A DNA stretch of 64,000 nucleotides from assembly GCA_910575035.1 (NCBI GenBank), contig CAJTDL010000021.1:1-64000 (forward strand), written 5' to 3'. The notes under the pieces are model-generated. The model was given only the letters and a program-made list of their open reading frames with translations, did no database searches and was not told where the DNA came from. Below, one piece after another: positions 16,850 through 25,206 of the stretch. How positions within the stretch are numbered: the first letter of the stretch is position 1; every line of letters begins with the position of its first letter. A program made the position numbers and the translations under genes. The DNA is from Lachnospiraceae bacterium (GTDB lineage Bacteria; Bacillota; Clostridia; Lachnospirales; Lachnospiraceae).

Positions 16850-18001
16850 TTAACACCTTTGCGGCATTCGAAGTTGGGGCTTCCCAAGATGTCCGCCGCA
16901 GGATTTACATACACAGATGTTTATCCCGTATAGCTGTTTCAGTATTTCCGGCATCTCTTTATCCCTGAGCTTTGAAAGATATTTTTTACATCCAAGGAGA
17001 TTCCGGCATAAAGTGAGTTTTTTGTGCTTGCTGCGGGAACAAAGAAGTCCGTAATGCCGGATTCTGACAAAACGTCTGGGTGGCACATGCATCAGAAAAC
17101 GCCGTATAAATTCAATACCAGAAAGAGTCAGTTCTTTCCATTTTCCTTCCTTTCGGTAATCCCTGACAGAAAAAGTAACATTTTCATCGTCCATATGGAT
17201 CATGCGGTGATTGCTGATAGCGATCCTATGGGTATATTTTCCGAGATAATCAATCACAGACTGTGCACCGTTAAAAGTTTTCTTACAGTAAGGAACCCAT
17301 TCTGTATCATAACAGGAATCTATAAGCTCTTTGAATGCATAATGATTACGGTATTTTTTTGCTGTTCCATGAAACTCAAGCTGATCTGTATTCCAGAGAT
17401 TTTTCAACTCATCCATATATTTCCCGCGAAAGACTTTGGAGATAGCCCATATGGGGAGAAAAAACTCCGTACCATTGTCTTTCCACTCATTTTTCGGTGT
17501 CAGGCCGCCGCCACGCAGTATCGTATGGATATGGGGATGAAAATTCATTTCTGAGCCCCATGTATGCAGGATGCAGATATAACCAACAGAAGCCCCGAGG
17601 TGCTTTGGGCCGGATGTCAGTTCCTGAATAGTAGCGGAAGCTGCATGATACAGCGTGTCATATAACAGTTTCTGGTTACTGTAAATGGCCGGATTCAGAA
17701 TGTTAGGGACTGTAAACACCAGATGGAAATAAGGTGCATCAAGTACATCTTCTCTGCGAGCATCCATCCACATTTCCTTTGGAATAGCCTGACACATGGG
17801 ACAACAGCGGTTACGACAGGAATTATAATGAATCTGGACAGCACCACAGTCTTCACATACACTGATATTTGCACCATAGGCTCCTGTTTTGCAGTTCAGG
17901 ATGTTCCGGGCAACTTTTGCCTGTTCCGGGGATGGGGAATACCTTTCAAGGTATGCCGGATAAAAATGTCGGAAAATATCCTGGACGGTGGGTTTATTCA
18001 T
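16850..18001 (-). CDS. IS91 family transposase (Y2/HUH type)
   Basis: A 383-residue transposase of rolling-circle elements. The N-terminal zinc region has CKTGAYGANISVCEDCG and CRNRCCPMCQ; the HUH motif is HPHIHTILRGGG; the tyrosine region is DYLGKYTHRIAIS; a C-terminal Cys pair CVCKSCGG follows. The ATG at 18001 overlaps the end of the recombinase gene by eight bases; the frame is open further upstream inside that gene. It appears full length and intact. IS91 elements transpose by single-strand transfer and can mobilise flanking DNA. Confidence 0.88.
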   Translation of the reverse strand: MNKPTVQDIFRHFYPAYLERYSPSPEQAKVARNILNCKTGAYGANISVCEDCGAVQIHYNSCRNRCCPMCQAIPKEMWMDARREDVLDAPYFHLVFTVPNILNPAIYSNQKLLYDTLYHAASATIQELTSGPKHLGASVGYICILHTWGSEMNFHPHIHTILRGGGLTPKNEWKDNGTEFFLPIWAISKVFRGKYMDELKNLWNTDQLEFHGTAKKYRNHYAFKELIDSCYDTEWVPYCKKTFNGAQSVIDYLGKYTHRIAISNHRMIHMDDENVTFSVRDYRKEGKWKELTLSGIEFIRRFLMHVPPRRFVRIRHYGLLCSRSKHKKLTLCRNLLGCKKYLSKLRDKEMPEILKQLYGINICVCKSCGGHLGKPQLRMPQRC

Positions 18002-18845
18002 GACCGGCACCTTCTTTCCTGTCAAAAGGGCTTTGAATGCCCATGAGGGATTTGTTGCTGACGTGAAGATAAACTTCCGTAGATTTCGGATCACGGTGTC
18101 CAAGCAGCGCCTGAATGTTCTGCCGTTCTATGCCATGTTCCATCAGATGAGTTGCAAAGCTATGGCGGAGACAGTGTGGGGTTGCTGCCTTTGGAAGTTC
18201 AGCATCAGCTACTGCCCGCCGCATTACCTGTTCCAGAGTACTGACTGTCAGATAATTACCGGTAAATTTATTCGGAAACAGGATGCCACGGGGACGACCA
18301 TTCTCAAACCAGTATTGTGTAAGGATATTCAGGCAACGTTTGGAGAGAATGGTATAACGATCCATTCTATTCTTGGTATCCCGAACATGAATCTGCATAT
18401 TTGAACGAGAGATATCGTCATAATGAAGATGGATCACTTCAGAAACTCTCATGCCTGAAGAATACATGACTGCGAACATAGCCTTATATTTGATATCATC
18501 AACAGCATCTAACAGGCGGTCAATCTCAGAGGCGGTCAGTACAGTCGGAAGCTTGTGTTCCAGGATCATACGTGGAACTGTGATGTCATCCCAAAGGATA
18601 TGCAGGACATTCCGATAGAAAAAACGGATGGCAGAATTATAGAGATTCAGAGTTGCGGCTTTCAGTCCTTCCTCTTTTTTCGCAAGCAAAAAAGTCCTGA
18701 CATCCTGACAGGTAAGTTCTTTTGGATTCTTATTCTGATATTTCAGAAAGTAAGAAACACAGTTTTTATAGCAACTGATGGAACGTTCTTTGAGGTTACG
18801 GATTTTCCCGGCTTCCTCAAGCTGTTCTAAATATTTTTCATACAT
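17994..18845 (-). CDS. Tyrosine recombinase linked to the IS91-type transposase
   Basis: A 283-residue site-specific recombinase. N-terminal SAM-like core-binding domain (residues about 1-90), then the catalytic domain: SSGMRVSE (Arg I), DTKNRMDR (Lys), HCLRHSF (His-x-x-Arg), LGHRDP and EVYLHVS (nucleophile Tyr). The start is the ATG seven bases after TGGAGGA; the upstream ATG lies inside that ribosome site. Tyrosine recombinases of this type accompany a subgroup of IS91-like elements. Its Shine-Dalgarno is paired in a 12-bp hairpin (18854-18901). Confidence 0.9.
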   Translation of the reverse strand: MYEKYLEQLEEAGKIRNLKERSISCYKNCVSYFLKYQNKNPKELTCQDVRTFLLAKKEEGLKAATLNLYNSAIRFFYRNVLHILWDDITVPRMILEHKLPTVLTASEIDRLLDAVDDIKYKAMFAVMYSSGMRVSEVIHLHYDDISRSNMQIHVRDTKNRMDRYTILSKRCLNILTQYWFENGRPRGILFPNKFTGNYLTVSTLEQVMRRAVADAELPKAATPHCLRHSFATHLMEHGIERQNIQALLGHRDPKSTEVYLHVSNKSLMGIQSPFDRKEGAGHE

Positions 18846-18853
18846 AATAAAAT

Positions 18854-18901
18854 CCTCCATATAAAATCAGTAGTTATCAGAAACACTGCTTTATATGGAG
18901 G
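18854..18901 (-). promoter_or_regulatory. Hairpin sequestering the recombinase ribosome site
   Basis: CCTCCATATAAA (18854-18865) and TTTATATGGAGG (18890-18901) are a perfect 12-bp inverted repeat. In the minus-strand transcript the downstream arm contains the GGAGG used by the recombinase, so transcripts starting outside the element would have the site masked. Confidence 0.7.
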
Positions 18902-19301
18902 TGCATTGGGGTCATAAAACCGCTTGCCAATCAAGCGGAAGGGTGGTATTCTTTTCATAGGCAGTGGAGAGGTTGATCCTGTTTGATTGTTATTTTGTGG
19001 TGATTTAACAATACTACTTTTAGGACTTGCTTTCCACTGTTTTGTTATAGAAAAAAGAAAATCGTTATGCCACAGCCTTGGCAGGCCATCGCGCAGCGAT
19101 TTTGTTCAATTCCAGTTTGTAGGACAAAAGAAAAACCGGGACGCGGCAGCTATCAGACAGCCACCGCGCCCCGGTTTTCTCATGGGTGCAGAGATTAGAT
19201 TGTGACGCAATAGAACGCCATTTTCGGTGGTACAGGTATAAATCCCTTACCGCCTTATTTTCCCGCCTGGAAAGCCGCATACAGCAAGGCTTTTTTCGCC
19301 C
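18902..19301. other. Gene-free stretch at the IS91 left flank
   Basis: No gene seen. From 19207 to 19305 it contains a conserved non-coding block shared with 32163-32265. Confidence 0.5.
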
Positions 19302-19305
19302 CTAC
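19207..19305. repeat. Conserved non-coding block, copy A
   Basis: Shares ATAGAACGCCATTTT at one end and AGCAAGGCTTTTTTCGCCCC at the other, with partly diverged middle, with copy B at 32163-32265 in the same orientation. Both lie close to minus-strand mobile-element operons, copy A after one and copy B before one. A regulatory or replication site is possible. Confidence 0.6.
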
Positions 19306-19667
19306 CGCGTCACATTCGCCCGCAGTTTCCTCATGCGCACGGCGGTCTGTCTGCGGGTGATACGCTTCCGGCAGTCCGGGCAGTAGATCGCCCGGTTGGA
19401 GCTGGACGCAAAGGGTGTACCGCACACGCTACAACGGCGCATATCCCCCGTTTGGTATATCTCGGCGTACAGCTCCTTATCTGCGGACAGTACAGCGATA
19501 CGGAACCATTTACAGAGCAGGGAATAGGAAATGAGCTACGGACATACGCACTCGTCCCCATCGTCCAGCAAGATACAATTCCCATTGTCGCAGTTGCAGC
19601 ACGTCCGGCGCACAAGGGTATTGACTTTCCGGCTCTAGGGCGGCGTTAGCCGCTTAATGTCGCTCAT
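19302..19667 (-). pseudogene. Cysteine-rich VLP protein interrupted by two TAG codons
   Basis: A single 122-codon frame from ATG to stop reads MSDIKRLTPP-stop-SRKVNTLVRR, then CCNCDNGNCILLDDGDECVC-P-stop-LISYSLLCKWFRIAVL and a C-terminal CSVCGTPF ... YCPDCRKR zinc ribbon. Both interruptions (19637-19635 and 19538-19536) are TAG at positions where the Cys-rich VLP family has Gln. No frameshift is needed. The start overlaps the stop of the upstream TTRAP-like gene (ATGA). Probably a pseudogene through C-to-T changes. Confidence 0.75.
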
Positions 19668-19909
19668 ACCTCGTCGGCGGGGTAAAGGGCAAGCCCCGCA
19701 AACTCCGCTTCGGTCATGCGTCCCACTTTGGCAAGGGTGCGGGCGGCAAAGTCCCGCATTTCCCCGTCCATAAAGGGCAGCGCGGCGTTCATAGCCACGA
19801 CAAGCCCCTCCTTGCTGCCTGTCTTGTAGATACTCAAAACCGACAGCCTACAATACAAAGCTGTGATTTTTTCTTCTGTCTGCCCATTTATTTTCGTTGC
19901 TGTTGTCAT
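19664..19909 (-). CDS. TTRAP-like transposon-transfer protein fused to a recombinase N-terminus
   Basis: An 81-residue protein with two parts. Residues 1-24 (MTTATKINGQTEEKITALYC then RLSV) look exactly like the N-terminal start of large serine recombinases, including the catalytic-domain opening ALYCRLS, but the serine itself is lost. The remainder (LSIYKTGSKEGLVVAMNAAL ... LAKVGRMTEAEFAGLAL) resembles the TTRAP transposon-transfer family. A deletion joining two mobile-element genes is the simplest explanation. AAGGAG precedes the ATG. Confidence 0.65.
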   Translation of the reverse strand: MTTATKINGQTEEKITALYCRLSVLSIYKTGSKEGLVVAMNAALPFMDGEMRDFAARTLAKVGRMTEAEFAGLALYPADEV

Positions 19910-20042
19910 GATTTTTTGCTCCTTTCCGACAACTGGGCATAGCAAAGGCAGGATTATCTTACTATACCCAGTTATCTTTTTCCAATGTGCAATAAATAAA
20001 CTCTCCGCAGCAAGCTGTGGGGGAATTAAAACCTCTTTTGGA

Positions 20043-20327
20043 TTAAATCAGATTTTCGGACAGTATCAGTTCTTTAAACTGCTCCAATACGCTTTGTTTT
20101 CCTTTCTTGCTGAAATGGGTATTGACCTCGTAGGTTGTGCCGCCAATTTTAAGGGAGAACTCGTTTTCACCGCTGAAACGCACTAATTTTCTGCTTTCAA
20201 TGCGGATATCGGGACTATGGGGCAGTATTTCCTGCGATAAATTGATTTTCTCATTTTCATCTATCGGCTCATGCGGCAGCATATAGACTGCATTAGGATT
20301 GACTGTAAAGGTTTCTAATTTTTTCAT
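20043..20327 (-). CDS. TnpW-like transposon protein
   Basis: A 94-residue protein whose C-terminal half (FSLKIGGTTYEVNTHFSKKG then SVLEQFKELIL) matches the TnpW-type conserved motif of Tn4451-like elements; the N-terminal half is unassigned. It lies nine bases after the ParB-like gene on the same strand. Role in transposition or transfer unknown. Confidence 0.7.
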   Translation of the reverse strand: MKKLETFTVNPNAVYMLPHEPIDENEKINLSQEILPHSPDIRIESRKLVRFSGENEFSLKIGGTTYEVNTHFSKKGKQSVLEQFKELILSENLI

Positions 20328-20336
20328 AATGCTACC

Positions 20337-21233
20337 TTACCTTTCCTCACGGCTTCTGCGGCTTCGCTCCAGTTTTCTGTTGTACTCATAAAGCAGCTTT
20401 AGAATCGTGTCCGTCATTTGTTTTTGCGTAAAGTTTTTCGGGAAAAATCCCTTTAAATCCTGTACTTTAAAGCTGATACGTTCGGTCTGGTTGCCTTTTT
20501 CCTCTGACATGATTTCATAAATACCGTCCGAAGAAAGAGTATTCTGATGAGCCTGTTTCTTCATGCGGATACTCTGTGCGTGGGAGGGTGTGCAGTCGTT
20601 CAAGTTCATTGCGTCAAGCAGTATTTTCTGCTGTTCTTTGGAGAGGTAGGACACTTCCACGGCGGGGCTGAGTGCGATAACGCCCTCGTCAACCTTGTCA
20701 AGCAGTTCGGGGATAAGATAAGTCAGACGGATATAGCGGAACACTTGGTCGCGGCTCTCATCCTGTGATTTTCCTATTTCGGCGGCGGTATCCGACTTTG
20801 TCGCAGCTTGCGACAAAGTTAAATCCGTTCTCCTGCCCTGTGCTTTCATTGCGTCCATTTTCATTTTGTAGGCAAAGGCTTTTTCACTTGGAAGCAGCCT
20901 TTCACGGTGCAGGTTGCTGTCTACAACCGCAATCATCGCTTCATTTCGGTCAAGGGGATAAATTAAAGCAGGCACTTCGGAAAGCCCTGCTTTTATGGCA
21001 GCGTGTAAACGCCTGTGTCCGCTTATCACTTCATATTCATCTGTGCTTTCAATGGCACGAACAATTAACGGAGAAATAATTCCCTGCGCCTTTATGCTCT
21101 CTGTAAGATTGTTCATATCTTCATTGTCCAGCACCTTAAAGGGATGTCCCTCAAAAGTACGGAGTTTATCTACTTGGATATTCGCTGCCTTTTTCTTCGG
21201 CTGGTTCTTGGTTTTGATTTCTGTATTTGTCAT
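20337..21233 (-). CDS. ParB/Spo0J family partition-type protein
   Basis: A 298-residue protein. The ParB nuclease-like domain (residues about 20-110) has LTESIKAQGIISPLIVR and ISGHRRLHAAIKAGL, the ParB box. The central HTH has SQAATKSDTAAEIGKSQDES and RYIRLTYLIPELLD; the tail is basic (RKLERSRRSREER). The ATG overlaps the relaxase stop by four bases. On mobile elements such proteins can aid stabilisation or regulate transfer genes; no ParA is encoded here, which argues against a complete partition system. Confidence 0.85.
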   Translation of the reverse strand: MTNTEIKTKNQPKKKAANIQVDKLRTFEGHPFKVLDNEDMNNLTESIKAQGIISPLIVRAIESTDEYEVISGHRRLHAAIKAGLSEVPALIYPLDRNEAMIAVVDSNLHRERLLPSEKAFAYKMKMDAMKAQGRRTDLTLSQAATKSDTAAEIGKSQDESRDQVFRYIRLTYLIPELLDKVDEGVIALSPAVEVSYLSKEQQKILLDAMNLNDCTPSHAQSIRMKKQAHQNTLSSDGIYEIMSEEKGNQTERISFKVQDLKGFFPKNFTQKQMTDTILKLLYEYNRKLERSRRSREER

Positions 21234-22582
21234 CTTGCATACCTTCTTTCCCTATTTTTGGTTATAACGGCGGTTTCCGCCTGCCGTTCGGTTTCAATTA
21301 CTTCTTTCAGTTTCGGTATTTTTTCAAGGACAGCTTTTGCAAGGGATAATTCTTCCCGCAGAGGTTTTATCCTGGCGGAGATTTCCCTTGCCTGTGCATT
21401 TAATTCCCCGCTTTTCTTATGGCGGTTGCGGTTGTAAACTGACTGCCTTTCTTTTTCCAAATCGGAAATCTGCCCACGCTTTTCGCTGATAAAAGAAACA
21501 AGCTCCTGCGGGGAATCAATGTTATTCTCACATAAGAACTTGTATTCTTTCAGCGTTTTATTTAAGTTTGCAATTTCCTGCCGCATGGCGGGGGAGAGCG
21601 GACGGGGAGTTTCGGGGGCAATATTGTTTCCCGTAACCAGCCTGCAAAGTTCAGTCACAAGGGCAAAAAGTATCTGTATGCCGTCCATGCGCTGTATTTT
21701 ACGGTACTCGATTTCAAGCGTAAGGAGCGGCGTATATTTCGGCTTGTGGAATGGGATATAGCCGACGTGCCGCTGGTTGTCAAGCAGCCTTGCCCTGATT
21801 GCTTCAGGCGTATATTCTTTTCCGAGCCGGTCTAAGCGGACTGCCCTCTGCCAGCCTGTCCCTTTTACGGAATAATGGGCGAAGTTTTCATCACGGCAGA
21901 TTTCATATCCCATGTCCTTTAAACGGATTTCAAATGCCTTGAAGTTGGCGGACTGGGCAAGGGCGGCGTCAATATCTGTTTTCAAAATCTCCCCATGTGA
22001 CAGCCCGCCGTTTTGTTTCAGACGGTATTCTTTTTTGCTTCTGCCGTAAAACTCTGCGTCCTTCAAGATGCTTTTCCCATGTTCCAGACATACAGCGTCG
22101 GAGATTTCACGGAGTTTATGGTGGTCGGAGATATGGTTTTCAAATTTCCTGCCCGTCTTAAAGGATACGGAGTTTACGACAAAATGATTATGGACATTAT
22201 CTGTATTAAGGTGTGTGGTGACAACAACTTCATACTCGTTTCCCCACATCCGCCTTGCGGTTTCCAGCCCGATTTTGTGCGCTTCTTCGGGCGTGGCTTC
22301 GCCGGTCTGGAAGCTCTGGTAGCCGTGGTATGCCACGTTGCCGCCTGTTTTCCCGAAGCGTTTTTTCGTTGCCGTCATACGCTCATACGCCCGCTTTGCG
22401 TTGCAGTTGATGCCGCTGACATACATACGCTCGTCGGTCTTTTTGTCATTGGAAACATACCGCAGAGTGGCGTATAAATCGCTGTCCACATACTTTTTAT
22501 CTATGGTTTTGTCGGGATTTTCCGCATAGTCAATCACTTCCTTCAGCCGGTCTTTGACAGGCCAGAATCCGGTAGTCGCCAT
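21230..22582 (-). CDS. MobA/MOBP-type relaxase
   Basis: A 450-residue relaxase that would nick oriT and lead the transferred strand. The N-terminal DRLKEVIDYAENPDKT is the usual opening motif, the metal-binding HUH motif is VHNHFVVNS near residue 140, and LEHGKSIL follows. The C-terminal half is coiled-coil rich (EKRGQISDLEKERQSV, REISARIKPLREEL). It starts directly after the mobC stop and overlaps parB. Appears intact, so the element could be mobilised by a helper system. Confidence 0.9.
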   Translation of the reverse strand: MATTGFWPVKDRLKEVIDYAENPDKTIDKKYVDSDLYATLRYVSNDKKTDERMYVSGINCNAKRAYERMTATKKRFGKTGGNVAYHGYQSFQTGEATPEEAHKIGLETARRMWGNEYEVVVTTHLNTDNVHNHFVVNSVSFKTGRKFENHISDHHKLREISDAVCLEHGKSILKDAEFYGRSKKEYRLKQNGGLSHGEILKTDIDAALAQSANFKAFEIRLKDMGYEICRDENFAHYSVKGTGWQRAVRLDRLGKEYTPEAIRARLLDNQRHVGYIPFHKPKYTPLLTLEIEYRKIQRMDGIQILFALVTELCRLVTGNNIAPETPRPLSPAMRQEIANLNKTLKEYKFLCENNIDSPQELVSFISEKRGQISDLEKERQSVYNRNRHKKSGELNAQAREISARIKPLREELSLAKAVLEKIPKLKEVIETERQAETAVITKNRERRYAR

Positions 22583-22885
22583 TTATACCACCGCCTTTTC
22601 TTTTTGAGGGAGAATTAACTCGGCTGTGATTCCATCAATCAGGGCGGTTATTTTTTCTTCCGTATCCGCTGTAATTTTCCCCTCGACAGCGACGCAGAGT
22701 TCGTCCAGTTTGTCGTTGAAAGAGAAGAATATTTCGGGCAGGACGGCTCTCGGCATATATCCTAAAGCGCGCTGACGGAGATACTCTGATATGGAAAGCC
22801 CGCACTTTTTGGCGTTCTGTACAATAATATTTTTCTCTTTTTCGCTTACACGGATAAATAAATTTTTGTTCTTGGCTTCGTTCAT
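22583..22885 (-). CDS. MobC-type relaxosome accessory protein
   Basis: A 100-residue ribbon-helix-helix-type protein: NLFIRVSEKEKNIIVQNAKK then GLSISEYLRQRALGYMPRAV, the DNA-binding part, with a hydrophilic helical C-terminus. GAAAGGACTG precedes the ATG. First gene of the mobC-mobA-parB-tnpW-TTRAP operon, transcribed from the leader promoter at 23474. Confidence 0.82.
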   Translation of the reverse strand: MNEAKNKNLFIRVSEKEKNIIVQNAKKCGLSISEYLRQRALGYMPRAVLPEIFFSFNDKLDELCVAVEGKITADTEEKITALIDGITAELILPQKEKAVV

Positions 22886-23474
22886 AACATCAGTCCTTTC
22901 TTGGATTTTTGAGGGGATTGGGGGATTCCCCAAAGGGCAATCGGCTCTTAAAGCCGGTTGGGGCGGAAACTGTCAATACAGTTTCCCTGCTTGCTACGGT
23001 ATGCGACACTCTTTCTGCCGCATACGGTCTGTTGTTTTCCGCCGGTCTGTCTGAATGTCTTTTTTCTGTCCCTGCCCCCATCTCAGGCGGCGTTGTTTCG
23101 CTTGCTCTCCGAAAAGAGGTTATCGCAAAATCATATCCCATCCAGCCGGTCATTTAGTTGTAGCCGGCATTTGGGCAGCAAAAAAGCCGGCACATCAATG
23201 TGTACCGACCAATACAAAAGGATAGACTTATCCCTTGCGGTTTTTGGTTTCACAATGATGTAACCGGCTTTGAGATTCAAAGTCGAAACTGTCTGTTACG
23301 CTTATCTGTTGCCGACAGTTCGAAGCAGTTTCAGAAGCGGCAGTATTTCCTTTTCGCATACCGTAGGCGTGTACGGCGTAAAGCCGTACTCCCAAATTCT
23401 GTGAGGATATGTAATTGGTTTTGCTTCTCATAAAAGAGTATTTCATTATACTGAATGAAATAAGTGTTTGTCAA
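22886..23474 (-). promoter_or_regulatory. mob leader, right copy: promoter, attenuator and oriT candidate
   Basis: On the minus strand TTGACA (23474-23469), 18 bp, TATAAT (23450-23445), then about 560 bases before mobC. The leader holds the terminator hairpin with six Ts (23209-23180) and the hairpin GGAAACTGT-CAAT-loop at 22965-22986 that may be oriT. It is nearly identical to 3963-4552 on the plus strand, so the two copies form an inverted repeat about 18.5 kb apart. Confidence 0.75.
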
Positions 23475-23608
23475 TACTTTCCAAAAAGTTTTTGAATAAT
23501 TTTTTTGGAAAGTGGAAATAATATTTAATTTTAGTGAAAGCCAGAAGTTAAATTTATATGACATATACGATTGACACGCAAGTTTAGAAAAATGTTAGTG
23601 CTTAGTTA

Positions 23609-23637
23609 TTGCAATTCTTCTAATTATACGCTATAAT
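23609..23637 (+). promoter_or_regulatory. Promoter and palindrome of the defence operon
   Basis: TTGCAA (23609-23614), 17-bp spacer, TATAAT (23632-23637). The -10 forms the right arm of the palindrome ATTATA-CGC-TATAAT (23623-23637), a candidate operator for autorepression by the AbiEi protein. Confidence 0.7.
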
Positions 23638-23663
23638 GAATACGTGCATTATTTATTTTTTGT

Positions 23664-24290
23664 ATGTGGAAAGTTGGTGTCTGCTTGAATAAGAAAGAAA
23701 TCATACAAAATGTGATTGAAAATAACGGTGGTATTGCAAAAACTTCAGACTTTGCAGATAAAGGAATAAATAAATACGAGGTAGCAGCTTTTTGTAAAGA
23801 AGGAGTTATTGAGAGGATTCGAAGGGGCTTTTATAAGCTTCCACAGAGCAATGACACAACAGAGGAACAGTTAATACATGAGATTCTACCGCAAGGGATT
23901 ATTTGCGTGGAATCTGCATTATTCCACTATGGATACAATGATTTTTCTCCCCGCGAGTGGTCGATTGCCGTACCAAGAACAGCGTCCCGTGTCGTAAAGA
24001 ATATCGTGGAATTTCCGATGAAGGCATACTATATTCAAAAAGACTTTCTGACAATCGGAAAATCTGTGGATAGTTTTAACGGTGTGACATTGCCCGTGTA
24101 TGACCGGGAGAGAACCATATGCGATTGCTTTAAGTACCGCACAAAACTTGATAACGAAATTTTCAATAAAGCGGTCAATGCTTACGCTGTTGATGAAAAA
24201 AAGAACCTTGCAAACCTGTCTAAGTACGCAAAGGAAATGAAACTGTATACAAGAGTTATGAATGTAATGGAGGTACTTCTCAATGGCTGA
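23664..24290 (+). CDS. abiEi: AbiEi family antitoxin / transcriptional regulator
   Basis: A 208-residue protein of the type IV toxin-antitoxin AbiE system. The N-terminal winged helix (residues about 8-65) has ENNGGIAKTSDFADKGINKY and RIRRGFYKLP; the C-terminal AbiEi domain has ICVESALFHYGY and VYDRERTICDCFKYR. AbiEi neutralises AbiEii and represses its own promoter in studied systems. The start is uncertain: the ATG lacks a clear ribosome site, and a TTG at 23685 (LNKKEII) after GGAAAG is an alternative. Overlaps the toxin gene by eight bases. Confidence 0.88.
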   Translation: MWKVGVCLNKKEIIQNVIENNGGIAKTSDFADKGINKYEVAAFCKEGVIERIRRGFYKLPQSNDTTEEQLIHEILPQGIICVESALFHYGYNDFSPREWSIAVPRTASRVVKNIVEFPMKAYYIQKDFLTIGKSVDSFNGVTLPVYDRERTICDCFKYRTKLDNEIFNKAVNAYAVDEKKNLANLSKYAKEMKLYTRVMNVMEVLLNG

Positions 24291-25206
24291 TATTGCTGCA
24301 TCTGTACTTGCAAGATTGAAAAACAAGGCAAAAGAAAGTGGACGAAGCTATCAGCTTTGTCTGCAACTCTTCTGTCAAGAAGAGTTCCTACGTCGCTTGG
24401 AAAAATCGCAATATTCGGAAAATCTTGTACTGAAAGGCGGATTGTTCATTTATTCCGTTACCAATTTTGACAGCCGTGTGACGGTAGATGTAGATTTTCT
24501 TCTTCGGAAAGTTCCCAACACTCCTGAACAACTACAGACTGTAATAGAGACAATCATCTCCACGCCTACAGGCAATGATTTTGTGACTTTTGAGATAAAA
24601 GATATTGCCCCTATTGCCGTTGCAAAGAAGTACGCCGGTATTGGGGTTTCTCTTGTGGCTCGAATTAAAAATACGAAAACACCGTTCAGTATTGATTTTG
24701 GCGTGGGTGATGTTATCGTGCCGAAGCAGGAAAAACGAAAAATTCCAACTCAGCTTGATGATTTTATATCACCAACAGTAAATACCTATTCTCTTGAAAC
24801 AACGATAGCCGAAAAGATTGACGCTATCCTAAGCCTTATGGAATTTTCCAGCCGAATGAAAGACTACTACGATATTTATTATCTTGCTAACAAATTCGAT
24901 TTTGATGGAGCAACGCTGACAGAAGCATTGCGAAAGACATTTGAAAATCGTGATCGTGGACATACCTTTACGGCGGAACAATTTGAGCAAGTTATGGCAT
25001 TTGATAGCGATGATGCAATGCAGAAAAAATGGAAAGCCTTTGTTCGCAAGATTGATACCAAAACGGATGATTACGGTACCGTGTTAAGAATGATAAAAGA
25101 GTTTTTGACCGAACCGTTTACAGCGGCAATTCTGAACGACAAATTTACAAAATCTTGGTCTGCTAATGATAATAACTGGATACATGGAGGAAATAACAAT
25201 GGCTAA
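24283..25206 (+). CDS. abiEii: AbiEii/AbiGii family nucleotidyltransferase toxin
   Basis: A 307-residue toxin with a DNA-polymerase-beta-type nucleotidyltransferase fold: LVLKGGLFIYSV near residue 48, then SRVTVDVDFLLR carrying the catalytic Asp pair, and SIDFGVGDVI as the third Asp strand; the C-terminal TTIAEKIDAILS and RMKDYYDIYYLA are the family helices. Homologues modify tRNA acceptor ends and block growth of phage-infected cells. All motifs are intact. Overlaps abiEi and the methyltransferase gene by eight bases each. Confidence 0.9.
   Translation: MADIAASVLARLKNKAKESGRSYQLCLQLFCQEEFLRRLEKSQYSENLVLKGGLFIYSVTNFDSRVTVDVDFLLRKVPNTPEQLQTVIETIISTPTGNDFVTFEIKDIAPIAVAKKYAGIGVSLVARIKNTKTPFSIDFGVGDVIVPKQEKRKIPTQLDDFISPTVNTYSLETTIAEKIDAILSLMEFSSRMKDYYDIYYLANKFDFDGATLTEALRKTFENRDRGHTFTAEQFEQVMAFDSDDAMQKKWKAFVRKIDTKTDDYGTVLRMIKEFLTEPFTAAILNDKFTKSWSANDNNWIHGGNNNG

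Noticed and set aside
16850-18103. IS91 transposase starting at 18103
   Set aside because: The first 34 codons lie within the recombinase gene; the ATG at 18001 overlaps its stop as is usual for coupled genes.
19331-19615. Minus-strand 94-codon Arg/Pro-rich frame
   Set aside because: It is a shadow of the VLP gene in another frame; the Cys-ribbon motifs are in the frame with the two TAG codons.
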